Shown: positions 11,917 through 20,248, counted from the first letter of the stretch. The stretch: DNA of 64,000 bases from Mesorhizobium sp. M1D.F.Ca.ET.043.01.1.1 (GCF_003952385.1 NZ_CP034444.1:310001-374000); one strand, 5' to 3'. The notes: a model not told the origin generated them from the letters alone. Made by a program: numbers and translations.

Positions 11917-13154
11917 TGTCCTCTCCAGATGCGGGCATGGAGCGGGTTGAAGCCCATGCGGTAGACGAGTTCGGCCGGGCGCTCGATGTTCCAGATGGCA
12001 AGGTCGGCCGATTTGCCGGCCTCCAGCGTGCCGGTCTTGTCGAGCAGGCCCAGCGCCCGCGCAGCCTCGCGGGTGACGCCGGCCAGGCATTCGTCGACGG
12101 TCAGACCGAAGAGCGTCGCGGCCATGTTCATGGTGAGCAGCAGCGAGGTCAGCGGCGAGGTGCCGGGGTTGCTGTCGGTGGCGACCGCCATCTTCACGCC
12201 GTGGCGGCGGAACAGGTCGACCGGCGGTTTCTTGGTCTCGCGGATGAAGTAATAGGCGCCCGGCAGGATCGTCGCGACCGTGCCGGCCCTGGCCATCGCC
12301 GTGGCGCCCTCCTCATCCGTGTATTCGAGATGGTCGGCGGACAGCGCGCCGTAGCGCGCGGCAAGCTCGGCGCCGTGCAGGTTGGACAGCTGGTCGGCGT
12401 GGAGTTTTACGGGCAGGCCCAGCACCCTTGCCTTGTCGAAAACGCGGGAAATCTGCTCCGGCGAGAAGGCGATGCCCTCGCAGAAACCGTCGACGGCGTC
12501 GGCGAGCTCTTCAGCGGCGACCGCCGGCAGGATCGTGCCGGCGACGAGATCGATGAAGGCATCCTTGTCGCCCTTGGCTTCGGGCGGCAGCGCATGCGCG
12601 GCAAGACAGGTCGTGCGGATCGTCACTTGCCGTTCGCCGTCAAGCCGACGGGCGGCGCGCAGCGACTTCTTCTCGTTGTCGAGATCGAGGCCGTAGCCGG
12701 ACTTCACCTCGACGGTGGTGACGCCCTCGGCCATCAGCGCATCGAGGCGCGGCAGCGTCTGGGCGACGAGCTCGTCCGCGCTGGCGGCGCGCAGCGATTT
12801 GACCGAAGAGACGATGCCGCCCCCTGCTCGCGCTACTTCTTCGTAGGTGGCGCCGGCCAGCCGCATCTCGAATTCGTTGGCGCGGTTGCCGGCATAGACA
12901 AGATGCGTATGGCAGTCGATCAAACCCGGCGTGATCCAGCGGCCTTCGCAATCGACGGTCTCGGCGCCTTGCCCTAGCGCCGCCGGCATTTCGGCTTCTA
13001 CGCCGGCAAAGACGATACGCCCGTCGCGCGCGGCAACCGCGCCCTTTTCGACGATACCCAACCCGGCCGCGCCATCGGCCATGGTCGCCAGCCGCGCATT
13101 GCGCCAGAGACGAAGTCCGCTCTTTCCGTTCTCTCCACCCATCATCTTTTCCAT
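11913..13154 (-). CDS. hutI: Imidazolonepropionase
   Basis: Amidohydrolase that opens 4-imidazolone-5-propionate to N-formimino-L-glutamate, step 3. It is 413 residues. The metal motif DCHTHLVY follows GLI, and further expected ligand regions ([18 protein letters not shown]) are present. First gene of the minus-strand hut arm. Three ATG codons lie close together (13154, 13145, 13142) and the purine-rich stretch between them could serve the later ones, so the N-terminus is uncertain by about four residues. The operator at 13171-13184 lies just upstream. Confidence 0.97.
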   Translation of the reverse strand: MEKMMGGENGKSGLRLWRNARLATMADGAAGLGIVEKGAVAARDGRIVFAGVEAEMPAALGQGAETVDCEGRWITPGLIDCHTHLVYAGNRANEFEMRLAGATYEEVARAGGGIVSSVKSLRAASADELVAQTLPRLDALMAEGVTTVEVKSGYGLDLDNEKKSLRAARRLDGERQVTIRTTCLAAHALPPEAKGDKDAFIDLVAGTILPAVAAEELADAVDGFCEGIAFSPEQISRVFDKARVLGLPVKLHADQLSNLHGAELAARYGALSADHLEYTDEEGATAMARAGTVATILPGAYYFIRETKKPPVDLFRRHGVKMAVATDSNPGTSPLTSLLLTMNMAATLFGLTVDECLAGVTREAARALGLLDKTGTLEAGKSADLAIWNIERPAELVYRMGFNPLHARIWRGQ

Positions 13155-13170
13155 TTGAAAGGATGGCGAT

Positions 13171-13184
13171 TATGTATATACATA
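13171..13184. promoter_or_regulatory. Candidate HutC operator between hutI and hutF
   Basis: A perfect 14-bp palindrome (TATGTAT/ATACATA) lies in the divergent hutI-hutF promoter region. Its core TGTATATACA agrees with the TGTA-N2-TACA type of site bound by HutC of pseudomonads. HutC is encoded in this locus. By analogy the site would repress both arms and be released by urocanate. The palindrome is seen; the binding is inferred. Confidence 0.8.
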
Positions 13185-13241
13185 TTGGGGCGCGACGCAA
13201 GTGATAATGTCGCTCGGGCATTCGTATTTGGGAGTTTGGAC

Positions 13242-14597
13242 GTGACGGCGATCTTTGCGGAACAGGCGCTGCTGCCCGATGGCTGGCAAGGCAATGTGAG
13301 GGTCGCTTTTGATGGCGGCCGCATCGCAACAGTCGAAGCGGGCGCCTTGCCGCAGGCGGGTGACGAGCGCCATGCGATCCTCCTGTCCGGCATGCCCAAT
13401 CTGCACAGCCACGCCTTCCAGCGCGGCATGGCGGGGCTGGCCGAATTGCGCGGACCTTCGGCCGATAGTTTCTGGAGCTGGCGCGAGGTGATGTACCGCT
13501 TCGCGCTGTCGATGACGCCAGACCAGGTCGAGGCGGTGGCGGCGCAGCTTTATATCGAGATGCTGGAGGCCGGCTTCACGCGCGTCGGCGAATTCCACTA
13601 TCTCCATCACGACCGCGACGGCAGGCCTTACGCCAACATCGCCGAGATGGCGGAGCGCATCGGGGCGGCGGCCTCAGAGACAGGTATCGGGTTGACGCTT
13701 CTGCCGGTCTTTTACGCCCATTCCGCCTTTGGCGGCGCGGCGCCGAACGAAGGCCAGCGGCGATTCATCAACGATGTCGAGCGGTTCGGACAGTTGCTTG
13801 AGAAAAGTCGCGAAAGCGTTAGCCGTTTGAATCAGGCGGTCGTCGGCGTCGCGCCGCACAGCCTGCGCGCGGCGACGCCGGACGAGGTCAACGCGGTCGC
13901 GGCGATGGCGCCGGACGGTCCAATCCACATCCATGTCGCCGAGCAGGTGAAGGAAGTGGAAGATTGCGTTGCCTGGTCCAGTGCTCGTCCTGTCGAGTTC
14001 CTGCTCGACCGGGCATCAGTGGACAAGCGCTGGTGTCTGATCCACGCCACGCATATGACCGAGGCCGAGACGGTCGCCATGGCAAAGAGCGGCGCGATCG
14101 CCGGGCTTTGTCCGATCACCGAGGCCAATCTCGGCGACGGTACTTTTGCCGCGCCCCTGTTCATCGAGCATGGCGGCCGCTTCGGCGTCGGCTCCGATTC
14201 CAATGTGCTGATCGGCCTGACGGACGAACTCAGGCAGCTCGAATATTCGCAGCGCCTCGCCCACCGCGCCCGCAACGTTTTGGCGCGCGCCGGCGGCTCC
14301 ACCGGGCGCGCGCTGTTCGACGCCGCGCTCGACGGCGGCAGCCAGGCGCTCGGCGCCGGTCCATCGCGGATTGCTGCCGGCGGTCCTGCCGATTTCGTCT
14401 CGCTCGACGCCAGCCATCCCTCGCTTGCCGGCAAGGCGGGCGATGCGATCCTCGACTCCTGGATCTTCGCCAACGGCAGCAAGGTCGACTGCGTCTGGGC
14501 GCATGGCAAAAAGCAGGTCAGCGGCGGCAGGCATGCGCAGCGCGAGACCATTGCCAAGCGGTTCCGCACAGTGATGACCGCACTCTCGCAAGGCTGA
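13242..14597 (+). CDS. hutF: Formimidoylglutamate deiminase
   Basis: Converts N-formimino-L-glutamate to N-formyl-L-glutamate and ammonia, step 4 of the two-hydrolysis branch that HutG completes. Start GTG at 13242 is chosen: it has GGGAG 7 nt upstream and gives 451 residues, normal for the family; starting upstream would translate the operator. Amidohydrolase motifs are visible: NLHSHAFQRG (HxH metal pair), the HHDRDG/HAT histidine regions and GSDSNV near residue 320. The next gene, hutC, follows after 14 nt. Confidence 0.96.
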   Translation: MTAIFAEQALLPDGWQGNVRVAFDGGRIATVEAGALPQAGDERHAILLSGMPNLHSHAFQRGMAGLAELRGPSADSFWSWREVMYRFALSMTPDQVEAVAAQLYIEMLEAGFTRVGEFHYLHHDRDGRPYANIAEMAERIGAAASETGIGLTLLPVFYAHSAFGGAAPNEGQRRFINDVERFGQLLEKSRESVSRLNQAVVGVAPHSLRAATPDEVNAVAAMAPDGPIHIHVAEQVKEVEDCVAWSSARPVEFLLDRASVDKRWCLIHATHMTEAETVAMAKSGAIAGLCPITEANLGDGTFAAPLFIEHGGRFGVGSDSNVLIGLTDELRQLEYSQRLAHRARNVLARAGGSTGRALFDAALDGGSQALGAGPSRIAAGGPADFVSLDASHPSLAGKAGDAILDSWIFANGSKVDCVWAHGKKQVSGGRHAQRETIAKRFRTVMTALSQG

Positions 14598-14611
14598 GCA
14601 GGAAAAGCGCA

Positions 14612-15358
14612 ATGAGCCTGGTTGAAATAGAGGACATGGAAGGCGGCGAGAGCATCTCGCTGCATCAGCGCATCCTGTCGGACATCCGCGAGAAAATCCT
14701 GTCCGGCGCCTGGGCACCCGGCCATCGCATCCCGTTCGAGCACGAGCTGACGGCGGAATACAAATGCTCGCGCATGACAGTGAACAAGGCGCTGTCGCAG
14801 CTCGCCAAGGCCGGACTGATTGAGCGCCGCCGCCGCTCGGGCAGTTTCGTGCGCCAGCCGCAATCGCAGGCGGCGGTGCTGGAACTGCACGACATCAGGA
14901 TCGAGGTCGAGGCGCTTGGCCTGCCCTATCGCTACGAACGGCTGGAGCGCCTGAAACGGCGCAGCAGCGTTGAGGACCGGTCGCTGCTCGGACTTGCCTC
15001 CGCCGGTCCGGTGCTTTGGCTTGAGAGCCTGCATTTTGCCGGCGAACGGCCGTTCGCGCTCGAACGGCGCCTGATCAATCTTTCAGCTGTGGCCGGGGCG
15101 GCCGAGGAAGAATTTCTCGACATCGCCCCCGGCCCCTGGCTGATCGGCCGCGTGCCGTGGAGCGAGGCCGAGCACCGCATCCGCGCCATGGCGGCCGACG
15201 AGGCTATCGCCGACGCGCTCGACATCGACCCCGGCGCGCCCTGCCTGGTGGTCGAGCGCCGCACCTGGAGCGCCGAGCACCCGGTCACTCATGTGCGCTT
15301 TATCTATCCGGCGGAAAGCCACACGCTGGTGGCGAGGTTTACTCCGTCGCAGGGGTAG
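14612..15358 (+). CDS. hutC: GntR-family histidine utilisation repressor HutC
   Basis: A 248-residue repressor: winged helix at about residues 15-85 (LHQRILSDIREKIL, then the recognition part CSRMTVNKALSQLA) and a C-terminal UTRA effector domain with the usual ALERRLINL and VERRTWS elements. The ATG at 14612 follows AGGAAAAG. HutC proteins bind TGTA-N2-TACA sites and release them on binding urocanate. The location behind hutF and the palindrome at 13171-13184 fit control of the locus and of its own synthesis. Confidence 0.95.
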   Translation: MSLVEIEDMEGGESISLHQRILSDIREKILSGAWAPGHRIPFEHELTAEYKCSRMTVNKALSQLAKAGLIERRRRSGSFVRQPQSQAAVLELHDIRIEVEALGLPYRYERLERLKRRSSVEDRSLLGLASAGPVLWLESLHFAGERPFALERRLINLSAVAGAAEEEFLDIAPGPWLIGRVPWSEAEHRIRAMAADEAIADALDIDPGAPCLVVERRTWSAEHPVTHVRFIYPAESHTLVARFTPSQG

Positions 15359-15366
15359 CGCCACAT

Positions 15367-15434
15367 CCCCTTCTCCCCTTGTGGGAGAAGGTGGATCGGC
15401 GCGCAGCGCCGAGACGGATGAGGGGTGCTGGAAG
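15367..15434 (+). repeat. RIME-like palindromic repeat, copy 1
   Basis: A mosaic intergenic element with the CCCCTTCTCCCC/GTGGGAGAAGG hairpin, a GGCGCGCAGCGCC palindrome and the GATGAGGGGTGCTGGAAG tail typical of rhizobial intergenic repeats. It lies right after hutC and in inverted orientation to copy 2 at 15494-15551, so that hutC and ridA transcripts would each end in strong structure. Confidence 0.8.
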
Positions 15435-15493
15435 AAATGAGGCGTGAAAAGATTGAAGGATTATAGGCGTTTAGCTCGCCTAAACCCGCGATC

Positions 15494-15551
15494 CTTCCAA
15501 CACCCCTCATCCGGCCGCTTCGCGGCCACCTTCTCCCACAAGGGGAGAAGG
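15494..15551 (-). repeat. RIME-like palindromic repeat, copy 2 (inverted)
   Basis: The same element as at 15367-15434 read on the other strand, starting CTTCCAACACCCCTCATCC and ending in the CTTCTCCCACAAGGGGAGAAGG hairpin region. The central palindrome differs (GGCCGCTTCGCGGCC), so the two are diverged family members and not a simple duplication. It sits between convergent hutC and ridA. Confidence 0.8.
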
Positions 15552-15562
15552 AAAGGCCGGCG

Positions 15563-15907
15563 CTACAGTGCCGCCGTAACGATAATCTCGACCAGATATT
15601 CCGGGCCGGCGAGCTTGGCTTCGCCGGTGGCGCGGGCCGGCGTGTGGCCTTGCGGCACCCACTTGTCCCACTCCGAATTCATCTCGGCGAAGGTGCCCAT
15701 GTCGGCCAGCCAGATGATCGCCTGCACGATCTTGGTCTTGTCGGTACCGGCCTTGGCCAGCAATTCGTCGATGGTCTTCAGGATGTCGCGGGTCTGCGAG
15801 GCGACATTGCCGCCGGGCTCGCCAACCTGGCCGGCCAGATAGACGGTATTGCCATGGATGACGATCTGGCTCATGCGTGGGCCGACATCGATGCGACGAA
15901 TGCTCAT
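15563..15907 (-). CDS. RidA family (YjgF/UK114-type) protein
   Basis: A 114-residue Rid-superfamily protein; classical members hydrolyse reactive enamine/imine intermediates released by amino-acid enzymes. Start ATG 15907 has AAGGAA upstream and gives the usual N-terminus. Seen: the QVGEPGGNVASQTRDIL strip and the TPARATGEAKLAGPEYLVEI C-terminal motif with the conserved arginine. It is convergent with hutC. Being beside an amino-acid catabolic locus fits a clean-up role, but the exact Rid subgroup and substrate cannot be told from the sequence. Confidence 0.9.
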   Translation of the reverse strand: MSIRRIDVGPRMSQIVIHGNTVYLAGQVGEPGGNVASQTRDILKTIDELLAKAGTDKTKIVQAIIWLADMGTFAEMNSEWDKWVPQGHTPARATGEAKLAGPEYLVEIIVTAAL

Positions 15908-16072
15908 TGCAAGGTTCCTTCGTTTTTGGTGTCGCTGCTCTTTAGAGTCCGGGCAGGTTCCGGGCAAGGCCGCCGGAGGCGAAACCAATTGTGCCAATAG
16001 CTTGGCCTCGCCCGTTGCGCACACGCCGAGTTGACCGGCCGGGACACAATTCCGCCGATCTGCCGTGTTGAC

Positions 16073-16088
16073 TAATGTAATAACATCA
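16073..16088. promoter_or_regulatory. Candidate Zur-type operator upstream of aztA
   Basis: An AT-rich imperfect palindrome (ATGT-AATA-ACAT core) lies in the 226-nt region between ridA and aztA, 46 nt before the chosen start. It resembles the Zur boxes of alphaproteobacterial zinc-uptake genes (ATGTTATAACAT-like). Its position is suitable for zinc-dependent repression. The similarity is by eye only. Confidence 0.5.
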
Positions 16089-16133
16089 CATATCGACGAT
16101 GCACTCGCTCTAGCGGACCGCCCGGAACGTCTG

Positions 16134-16964
16134 ATGACCAATGCCTGCCTGACCTTCCGCGACCTGACGCTCGGCTACAACAGCCATCCCGCCATCCATC
16201 ACCTCAACGGCATCGTCGGCAAAGGTTCGCTGACCGCGGTTGTCGGCGCCAACGGCTCGGGCAAGTCGACGCTGATGAAGGGCATTGTCGGCGTGCTGAA
16301 GCCGATGGAGGGCACGGTCGTCCGTGCGCCCGGTGTGCGCACCGCCTATCTGCCGCAGCAGTCGGAGCTCGACCGCAGTTTTCCGGCGCGCGTCGTCGAC
16401 CTGGTCTCGCTGGGTCTCTGGCCGAAGCGCGGCATGCTTGGCCGCTACACCAGGGAGGATCGCGAGTCGGTGAGCAAGGCGCTGATGGCCGTCGGCCTCG
16501 GCGGTTTCGAGAAGCGGCCGATCGACACGCTCTCCGGCGGCCAGCTGCAGCGCACGCTGTTTGCCCGCGTGCTGCTGCAGGACGCCGACCTCATCCTGCT
16601 CGATGAGCCGTTCAATGCCGTCGATGCCAAGACGGTCGGGGACCTCATCGAGCTCATCAAACGCTGGCATGGCGAGCAGCGCACGATCATGGTCGTCGTG
16701 CACGATCTGGACCTCGTGCGGCAGAATTTTCCCGAGACGCTGCTGCTTGCCCGCCAGCCCGTTGCGTGGGGCGAGACGCGCGAGACGCTGCGGCCTGAAA
16801 ACCTGCTCAAGGCGCGGCGCTTCCATGAGGCCTGGGAAGAGAACGCGCCGTGGTGCGAGCCCGAGCATGACCATCCCGGGCACGATCATGACCATGAGCA
16901 CGATCACCATGATCATGCCCAGACGCATGATCACCACCACGGCTCCGGTCCCAGGGCGGCATGA
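16134..16964 (+). CDS. aztA: Zinc ABC transporter ATPase (AztA-type) with His-rich tail
   Basis: A 276-residue ATPase of a metal importer. Walker A GANGSGKST is at 38-46, the signature LSGGQ at 133-137, Walker B LILLDEP at 153-159 and the H-loop His at 190. The tail, residues 245-269, holds 13 histidines alternating with Asp/Glu, a probable zinc buffer. ATG 16134 is preferred to 16065 because it has GGAA upstream and keeps the putative operator outside the gene. The stop overlaps aztB (ATGA). The order ATPase-permease-binding protein and the binding protein itself point to AztABC; a plain ZnuC label is the alternative. Confidence 0.8.
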   Translation: MTNACLTFRDLTLGYNSHPAIHHLNGIVGKGSLTAVVGANGSGKSTLMKGIVGVLKPMEGTVVRAPGVRTAYLPQQSELDRSFPARVVDLVSLGLWPKRGMLGRYTREDRESVSKALMAVGLGGFEKRPIDTLSGGQLQRTLFARVLLQDADLILLDEPFNAVDAKTVGDLIELIKRWHGEQRTIMVVVHDLDLVRQNFPETLLLARQPVAWGETRETLRPENLLKARRFHEAWEENAPWCEPEHDHPGHDHDHEHDHHDHAQTHDHHHGSGPRAA

Positions 16965-17839
16965 TGGATTTCCTCTACGGCCTGTTCATCGCACCCTTCG
17001 CCGATTTTGCCTTCATGCAGCGGGCGCTGTTCGGCTCGCTGATGCTGTCGCTCGGCGCCTGCCCGGTCGGCGTCTTCCTAATGCTGCGGCGCATGAGCCT
17101 TTCGGGCGATGCGATGGCGCACGCGATCCTGCCGGGTGCGGCCGCCGGCTTCCTGCTCTATGGCCTTGAAATCCTGCCGATGACGGTCGGCGGGCTGATC
17201 GCCGGCATCATCGTGGCGCTCGGCGCCGGCGCCGTATCGCGCTTCACCATCCAGCGCGAGGACGCCTCGATGGCGGCCTTCTATCTGATCTCGCTTGCTG
17301 TCGGCGTGCTGATGGTGTCGATCCGCGGCTCGAGCGTCGACCTGATGCATGTGCTGTTCGGCACGGTGCTGGCGCTCAACAACGAGGCGCTGACGCTGAT
17401 CGGCGGCATCGTGGTGGTGACGCTCGCCAGCCTTGCCGTCTTCTGGCGCGCGCTCGTTGCCGAATGCCTTGATCCGCTGTTCCTGCGCTCGGTGAGCCGC
17501 ATGGGCAGCCCCGTCCATTTCATTTTCTTGGGCCTCGTTGTGCTCAACCTGGTCGGCGGCTTCCAGGCGCTCGGCACGCTTTTATCGGTTGGGCTGATGA
17601 TGCTGCCGGCCGCGGCCGCCCGCTTCTGGACGGTGCGCGTGGAGCCCATGTGCGTGCTGGCGGTGCTGATCGGCTTTGCCTCCTGCATCGCCGGGCTGCT
17701 TTTGTCCTATCACGCCTCGCTGCCATCCGGCCCGGCGATCATCCTTTCGGCCGGCGTGGTCTATTTCGTCTCGATCGTGTTCGGCTCGCGCGGCGCGCTG
17801 CGCGCCCGCATCGTGCATCACCGTCACCGGACTGCCTGA
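16961..17839 (+). CDS. aztB: Zinc ABC transporter permease (AztB-type)
   Basis: A 292-residue ABC-3 family membrane protein with about eight hydrophobic segments, paired as a dimer with the ATPase AztA in the inner membrane. The conserved ABC-3 segment LRRMSLSGDAMAHAILPGAA near residue 45 and LLSVGLMMLPAAAARFW near residue 210 are typical. It starts inside the aztA stop codon and is followed by aztC after 34 nt, so the three form one operon. Confidence 0.85.
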   Translation: MMDFLYGLFIAPFADFAFMQRALFGSLMLSLGACPVGVFLMLRRMSLSGDAMAHAILPGAAAGFLLYGLEILPMTVGGLIAGIIVALGAGAVSRFTIQREDASMAAFYLISLAVGVLMVSIRGSSVDLMHVLFGTVLALNNEALTLIGGIVVVTLASLAVFWRALVAECLDPLFLRSVSRMGSPVHFIFLGLVVLNLVGGFQALGTLLSVGLMMLPAAAARFWTVRVEPMCVLAVLIGFASCIAGLLLSYHASLPSGPAIILSAGVVYFVSIVFGSRGALRARIVHHRHRTA

Positions 17840-17873
17840 CCTCAATCCCCCGCCCTCTAAGGAGACCTCCCCG

Positions 17874-18815
17874 ATGCTGAAATCCTTCCGCGCCGCCGTG
17901 GCGATGAGCGTTATAACATTAAGCGCAGTCGCGACATCGTCGGCCTTCGCGGCACCGCTCAAGGTGGTGGCGAGCTTCACGGTGATTGCCGACTTCGCCA
18001 AGAACGTCGGCGGGGATCGCGTCAACATCACCACCATCGTCGGCGCGGACGGCGACGCGCATGTCTATGAGCCGAGCCCGGCCGACGCCGTGGCGATGGC
18101 GAAGGCCGATGTGGTCCTGGTCAACGGCCTGCATTTCGAAGGCTTCCTGCAGCGCCTGGTCGACGCCAGCGCCACCAAGGCCGCGATCGTGACGCTCACC
18201 AAGGGCGTCACGCCGATCGACTTCAAGCCGGAATTCGCCGATGCGGACGCCGCCGAAGGCGCCGGCACCGGCGGCGGCAAGACGGTCACCGACCCGCACG
18301 CCTTCCAGTCGATCGCCAACGCCAGGATCTATGTGAAGAACATTGCCGACGCCTTTTGCGCGGCCGACAGCGAGGGCTGCGACAGCTACAAGGCCAACGC
18401 CGCCGCCTATACTACCAAGCTGGATGCCATGGAAGGCGAAGTGAAAGCCGCCATCCAGTCGATCCCCGAAGCGAAGCGCGTGGTGATCACCTCGCATGAC
18501 GCCTTCGGCTATTTCGAGCATGAATACGGGCTGACGTTCCTGGCGCCGCAAGGCATCTCGACCGATTCCGAGCCTTCGGCCGCCGACGTCGCCAGGCTGG
18601 TCGAACAGGTGAAGCAGGACAAGGCGGCGGCGATCTTCATCGAGAACATCACCAATTCGCGGCTGATCGAGCAGATCGCCGGCGAAACCGGCATCAAGGT
18701 CGGCGGCACGCTCTATTCGGATGCGCTGTCGGGCTCGGACGGTCCGGCCTCGACCTATATCGACATGATGCACAACAACATCACCCAGATCAAAGGCGCC
18801 ATCCTCGGCAGCTGA
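17874..18815 (+). CDS. aztC: Periplasmic zinc-binding protein (AztC-type)
   Basis: A 313-residue cluster A-I metal-binding protein with a signal peptide (cut near SSAFA-AP, residue 27). His63, His142, His208 and Asp283 form the expected metal site; the spacing 79-66-75 is close to that of Paracoccus AztC as I recall it. The histidine-rich loop of ZnuA is absent; a glycine-rich stretch stands near residue 130. Cys162 and Cys169 could form a disulfide. ATG 17874 follows AAGGAGA. Codons 12-16 are unusually AT-rich and carry a Zur-like palindrome. The metallochaperone gene aztD is not next to it. Confidence 0.82.
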   Translation: MLKSFRAAVAMSVITLSAVATSSAFAAPLKVVASFTVIADFAKNVGGDRVNITTIVGADGDAHVYEPSPADAVAMAKADVVLVNGLHFEGFLQRLVDASATKAAIVTLTKGVTPIDFKPEFADADAAEGAGTGGGKTVTDPHAFQSIANARIYVKNIADAFCAADSEGCDSYKANAAAYTTKLDAMEGEVKAAIQSIPEAKRVVITSHDAFGYFEHEYGLTFLAPQGISTDSEPSAADVARLVEQVKQDKAAAIFIENITNSRLIEQIAGETGIKVGGTLYSDALSGSDGPASTYIDMMHNNITQIKGAILGS

Positions 18816-18851
18816 GCCGGGCTTGTCGGCGAAACGGCCAACGCCGCCTTT

Positions 18852-18874
18852 CCAGCCGGACCATTTCCGGCTGG
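18852..18874 (+). terminator. Hairpin after aztC
   Basis: A 9-bp perfect stem (CCAGCCGGA/TCCGGCTGG) with a 5-nt loop lies 36 nt after the aztC stop. There is no U-run behind it, so it could be a weak intrinsic terminator or an mRNA-stabilising hairpin. Confidence 0.55.
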
Positions 18875-18938
18875 ATTCCCATGCGAAAATGTCTATCTGC
18901 TGATTAGTATATCCTGATCGACGCGGATTGGCCTTTCC

Positions 18939-19361
18939 ATGACCGACTTCACGCCTTTCCAGTCTCTGCTTGGCGGAGCCCTTATCGGCCTGTCGGCCGT
19001 GCTGCTGATGGCATTGCATGGCCGAATTGCTGGAATGACCGGGATACTGACCGGCGTTATCCCGCCGGTGTCCGCCGACTGGAAGTGGCGCGCTGCCTTT
19101 CTCGCCGGCGCGATCGGCGCGCCGTTGCTGATCCAGCTCGCCGGCAAGGATATCGAATTCAATGTGCCGGTACCGACGTTGGCCCTTGTCGTCGGCGGCT
19201 TTCTCGTTGGTGTCGGCGTGCATTTCGGCGGCGGTTGTCCGAGCGGGCACGGCATTTGCGGCATCGCGCGACTGTCACCGCGCTCGTTCGTCGCCGTCGC
19301 GACCTTCATGGCCACCGCCTTCGTCACTGTTTTTATCTCCCGTCATGTGATTGGAGGCTGA
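18939..19361 (+). CDS. YeeE/YedE family membrane protein (sulfur-compound transport type)
   Basis: A 140-residue, mostly hydrophobic protein with about four membrane segments and the GGGCPSGHGICG motif of the YeeE/YedE (TsuA/PmpA-like) family, whose conserved cysteine contacts the transported sulfur compound in characterised members. It is 3 nt upstream of the second half-size protein. Each resembles one half of full-length YeeE proteins, so the two probably act together. A downstream rhodanese-like gene supports a role in sulfide or thiosulfate movement. Confidence 0.85.
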   Translation: MTDFTPFQSLLGGALIGLSAVLLMALHGRIAGMTGILTGVIPPVSADWKWRAAFLAGAIGAPLLIQLAGKDIEFNVPVPTLALVVGGFLVGVGVHFGGGCPSGHGICGIARLSPRSFVAVATFMATAFVTVFISRHVIGG

Positions 19362-19364
19362 ACC

Positions 19365-19802
19365 ATGAGCAAGCTCGCCTCGGCCTTCCTGATCGGCGGA
19401 CTTTTCGGTTTGGGCATCGCTGTGTCCGGCATGATCAATCCGGCGAAGGTGCTGAATTTCTTCGACATTGCCGGAACCTGGGACCCCAGCCTGGTCTTCG
19501 TGATGGGCGGCGGCCTGGCCGTCGCCTTCGCCGGTTACCGCCTCATATTCGCCGGACGCGAGAGGCCGGTGTTCGAAACGGCGTTCGCCTTGCCGAGCAG
19601 GAAGGACATCGACAGCCAATTCGTCTGCGGCGCCGCGCTGTTCGGCATCGGCTGGGGCATTGCCGGCTTTTGTCCAGGCGGCGCCATTCCGGCGCTCGGC
19701 CTTGGCCGCACGGAGACGCTGATGTTCGTCGTCGCGATGGTGGCGGGCATCGCGGTGGCGCGCTTGGGCAGGACCCGGCTTGTCCGCGTGGCGACCACAT
19801 AG
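19365..19802 (+). CDS. YeeE/YedE family membrane protein, second half (DUF6691 type)
   Basis: A 145-residue membrane protein with four hydrophobic segments and the motif GFCPGGAIPALG near residue 100, matching the cysteine element of its neighbour. ATG 19365 starts 3 nt after the preceding stop. The tandem pair corresponds to the PmpA/PmpB arrangement seen next to sulfide-responsive regulators in other proteobacteria. Substrate direction cannot be read from the sequence. Confidence 0.83.
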   Translation: MSKLASAFLIGGLFGLGIAVSGMINPAKVLNFFDIAGTWDPSLVFVMGGGLAVAFAGYRLIFAGRERPVFETAFALPSRKDIDSQFVCGAALFGIGWGIAGFCPGGAIPALGLGRTETLMFVVAMVAGIAVARLGRTRLVRVATT

Positions 19803-19893
19803 GAAATCTCCACGGCAGTGGTTGCCCGCCGGTCCGGGGAGTGGCAGAACTGCGCCCAAGCGAACAGGCGTCTAGGATTGCGAGGATGACACC

Positions 19894-20232
19894 ATGGAAT
19901 ACCGCCAGATCAGCGACGACTATTCGGTCTCCGGCCAGATCCAGCCGCAGGACATCGCCGCCATCAAGGAGGCCGGCTTCAAAAGCGTGATCTGCAACCG
20001 GCCGGACGACGAGCAGCCTGGCCAGCCCTCGGCCGAGAGCGTTCAGGCGGCGGCCGAAGCCGCCGGGCTCGCCTTCCGCTACATCCCGGTCATCAGCGGC
20101 CAGATCACCATGGACAATGTCGAGGACCAGGCCGCGGCGCTCGATGAGCTCGAAGGCCCGGTCTTCGCCTATTGCCGCTCCGGCGCGCGCTGCACCAACC
20201 TCTACGGACTGATCCAGCAGCAGCGCGGCTGA
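19894..20232 (+). CDS. TIGR01244/DUF442 family rhodanese-like sulfurtransferase
   Basis: A 112-residue protein of the family that forms the N-terminal part of Blh proteins (beta-lactamase-hydrolase-like). The active-site loop is C94-R-S-G-A-R99, a rhodanese/phosphatase-type CxxxxR loop; other cysteines are Cys34 and Cys100. It lies 91 nt after the second YeeE-type gene on the same strand. The MBL-fold half of a Blh-like system is encoded separately at 60933 in this window. A sulfur-relay role is inferred from family and neighbours. Confidence 0.87.
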   Translation: MEYRQISDDYSVSGQIQPQDIAAIKEAGFKSVICNRPDDEQPGQPSAESVQAAAEAAGLAFRYIPVISGQITMDNVEDQAAALDELEGPVFAYCRSGARCTNLYGLIQQQRG

Positions 20233-20248
20233 AGGTTTGTTGCGAAAC

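Noticed and set aside
16860..16945. Tandem CATGAC/CACGAT-type DNA repeat
   Set aside because: It encodes the His/Asp tail of AztA in frame; the DNA periodicity is a result of the amino-acid repeat.
18890..18938. BigR-type operator upstream of the YeeE genes
   Set aside because: An AT-rich stretch is present (TTAGTATATC) but no inverted repeat comparable to 60841-60866 could be found.
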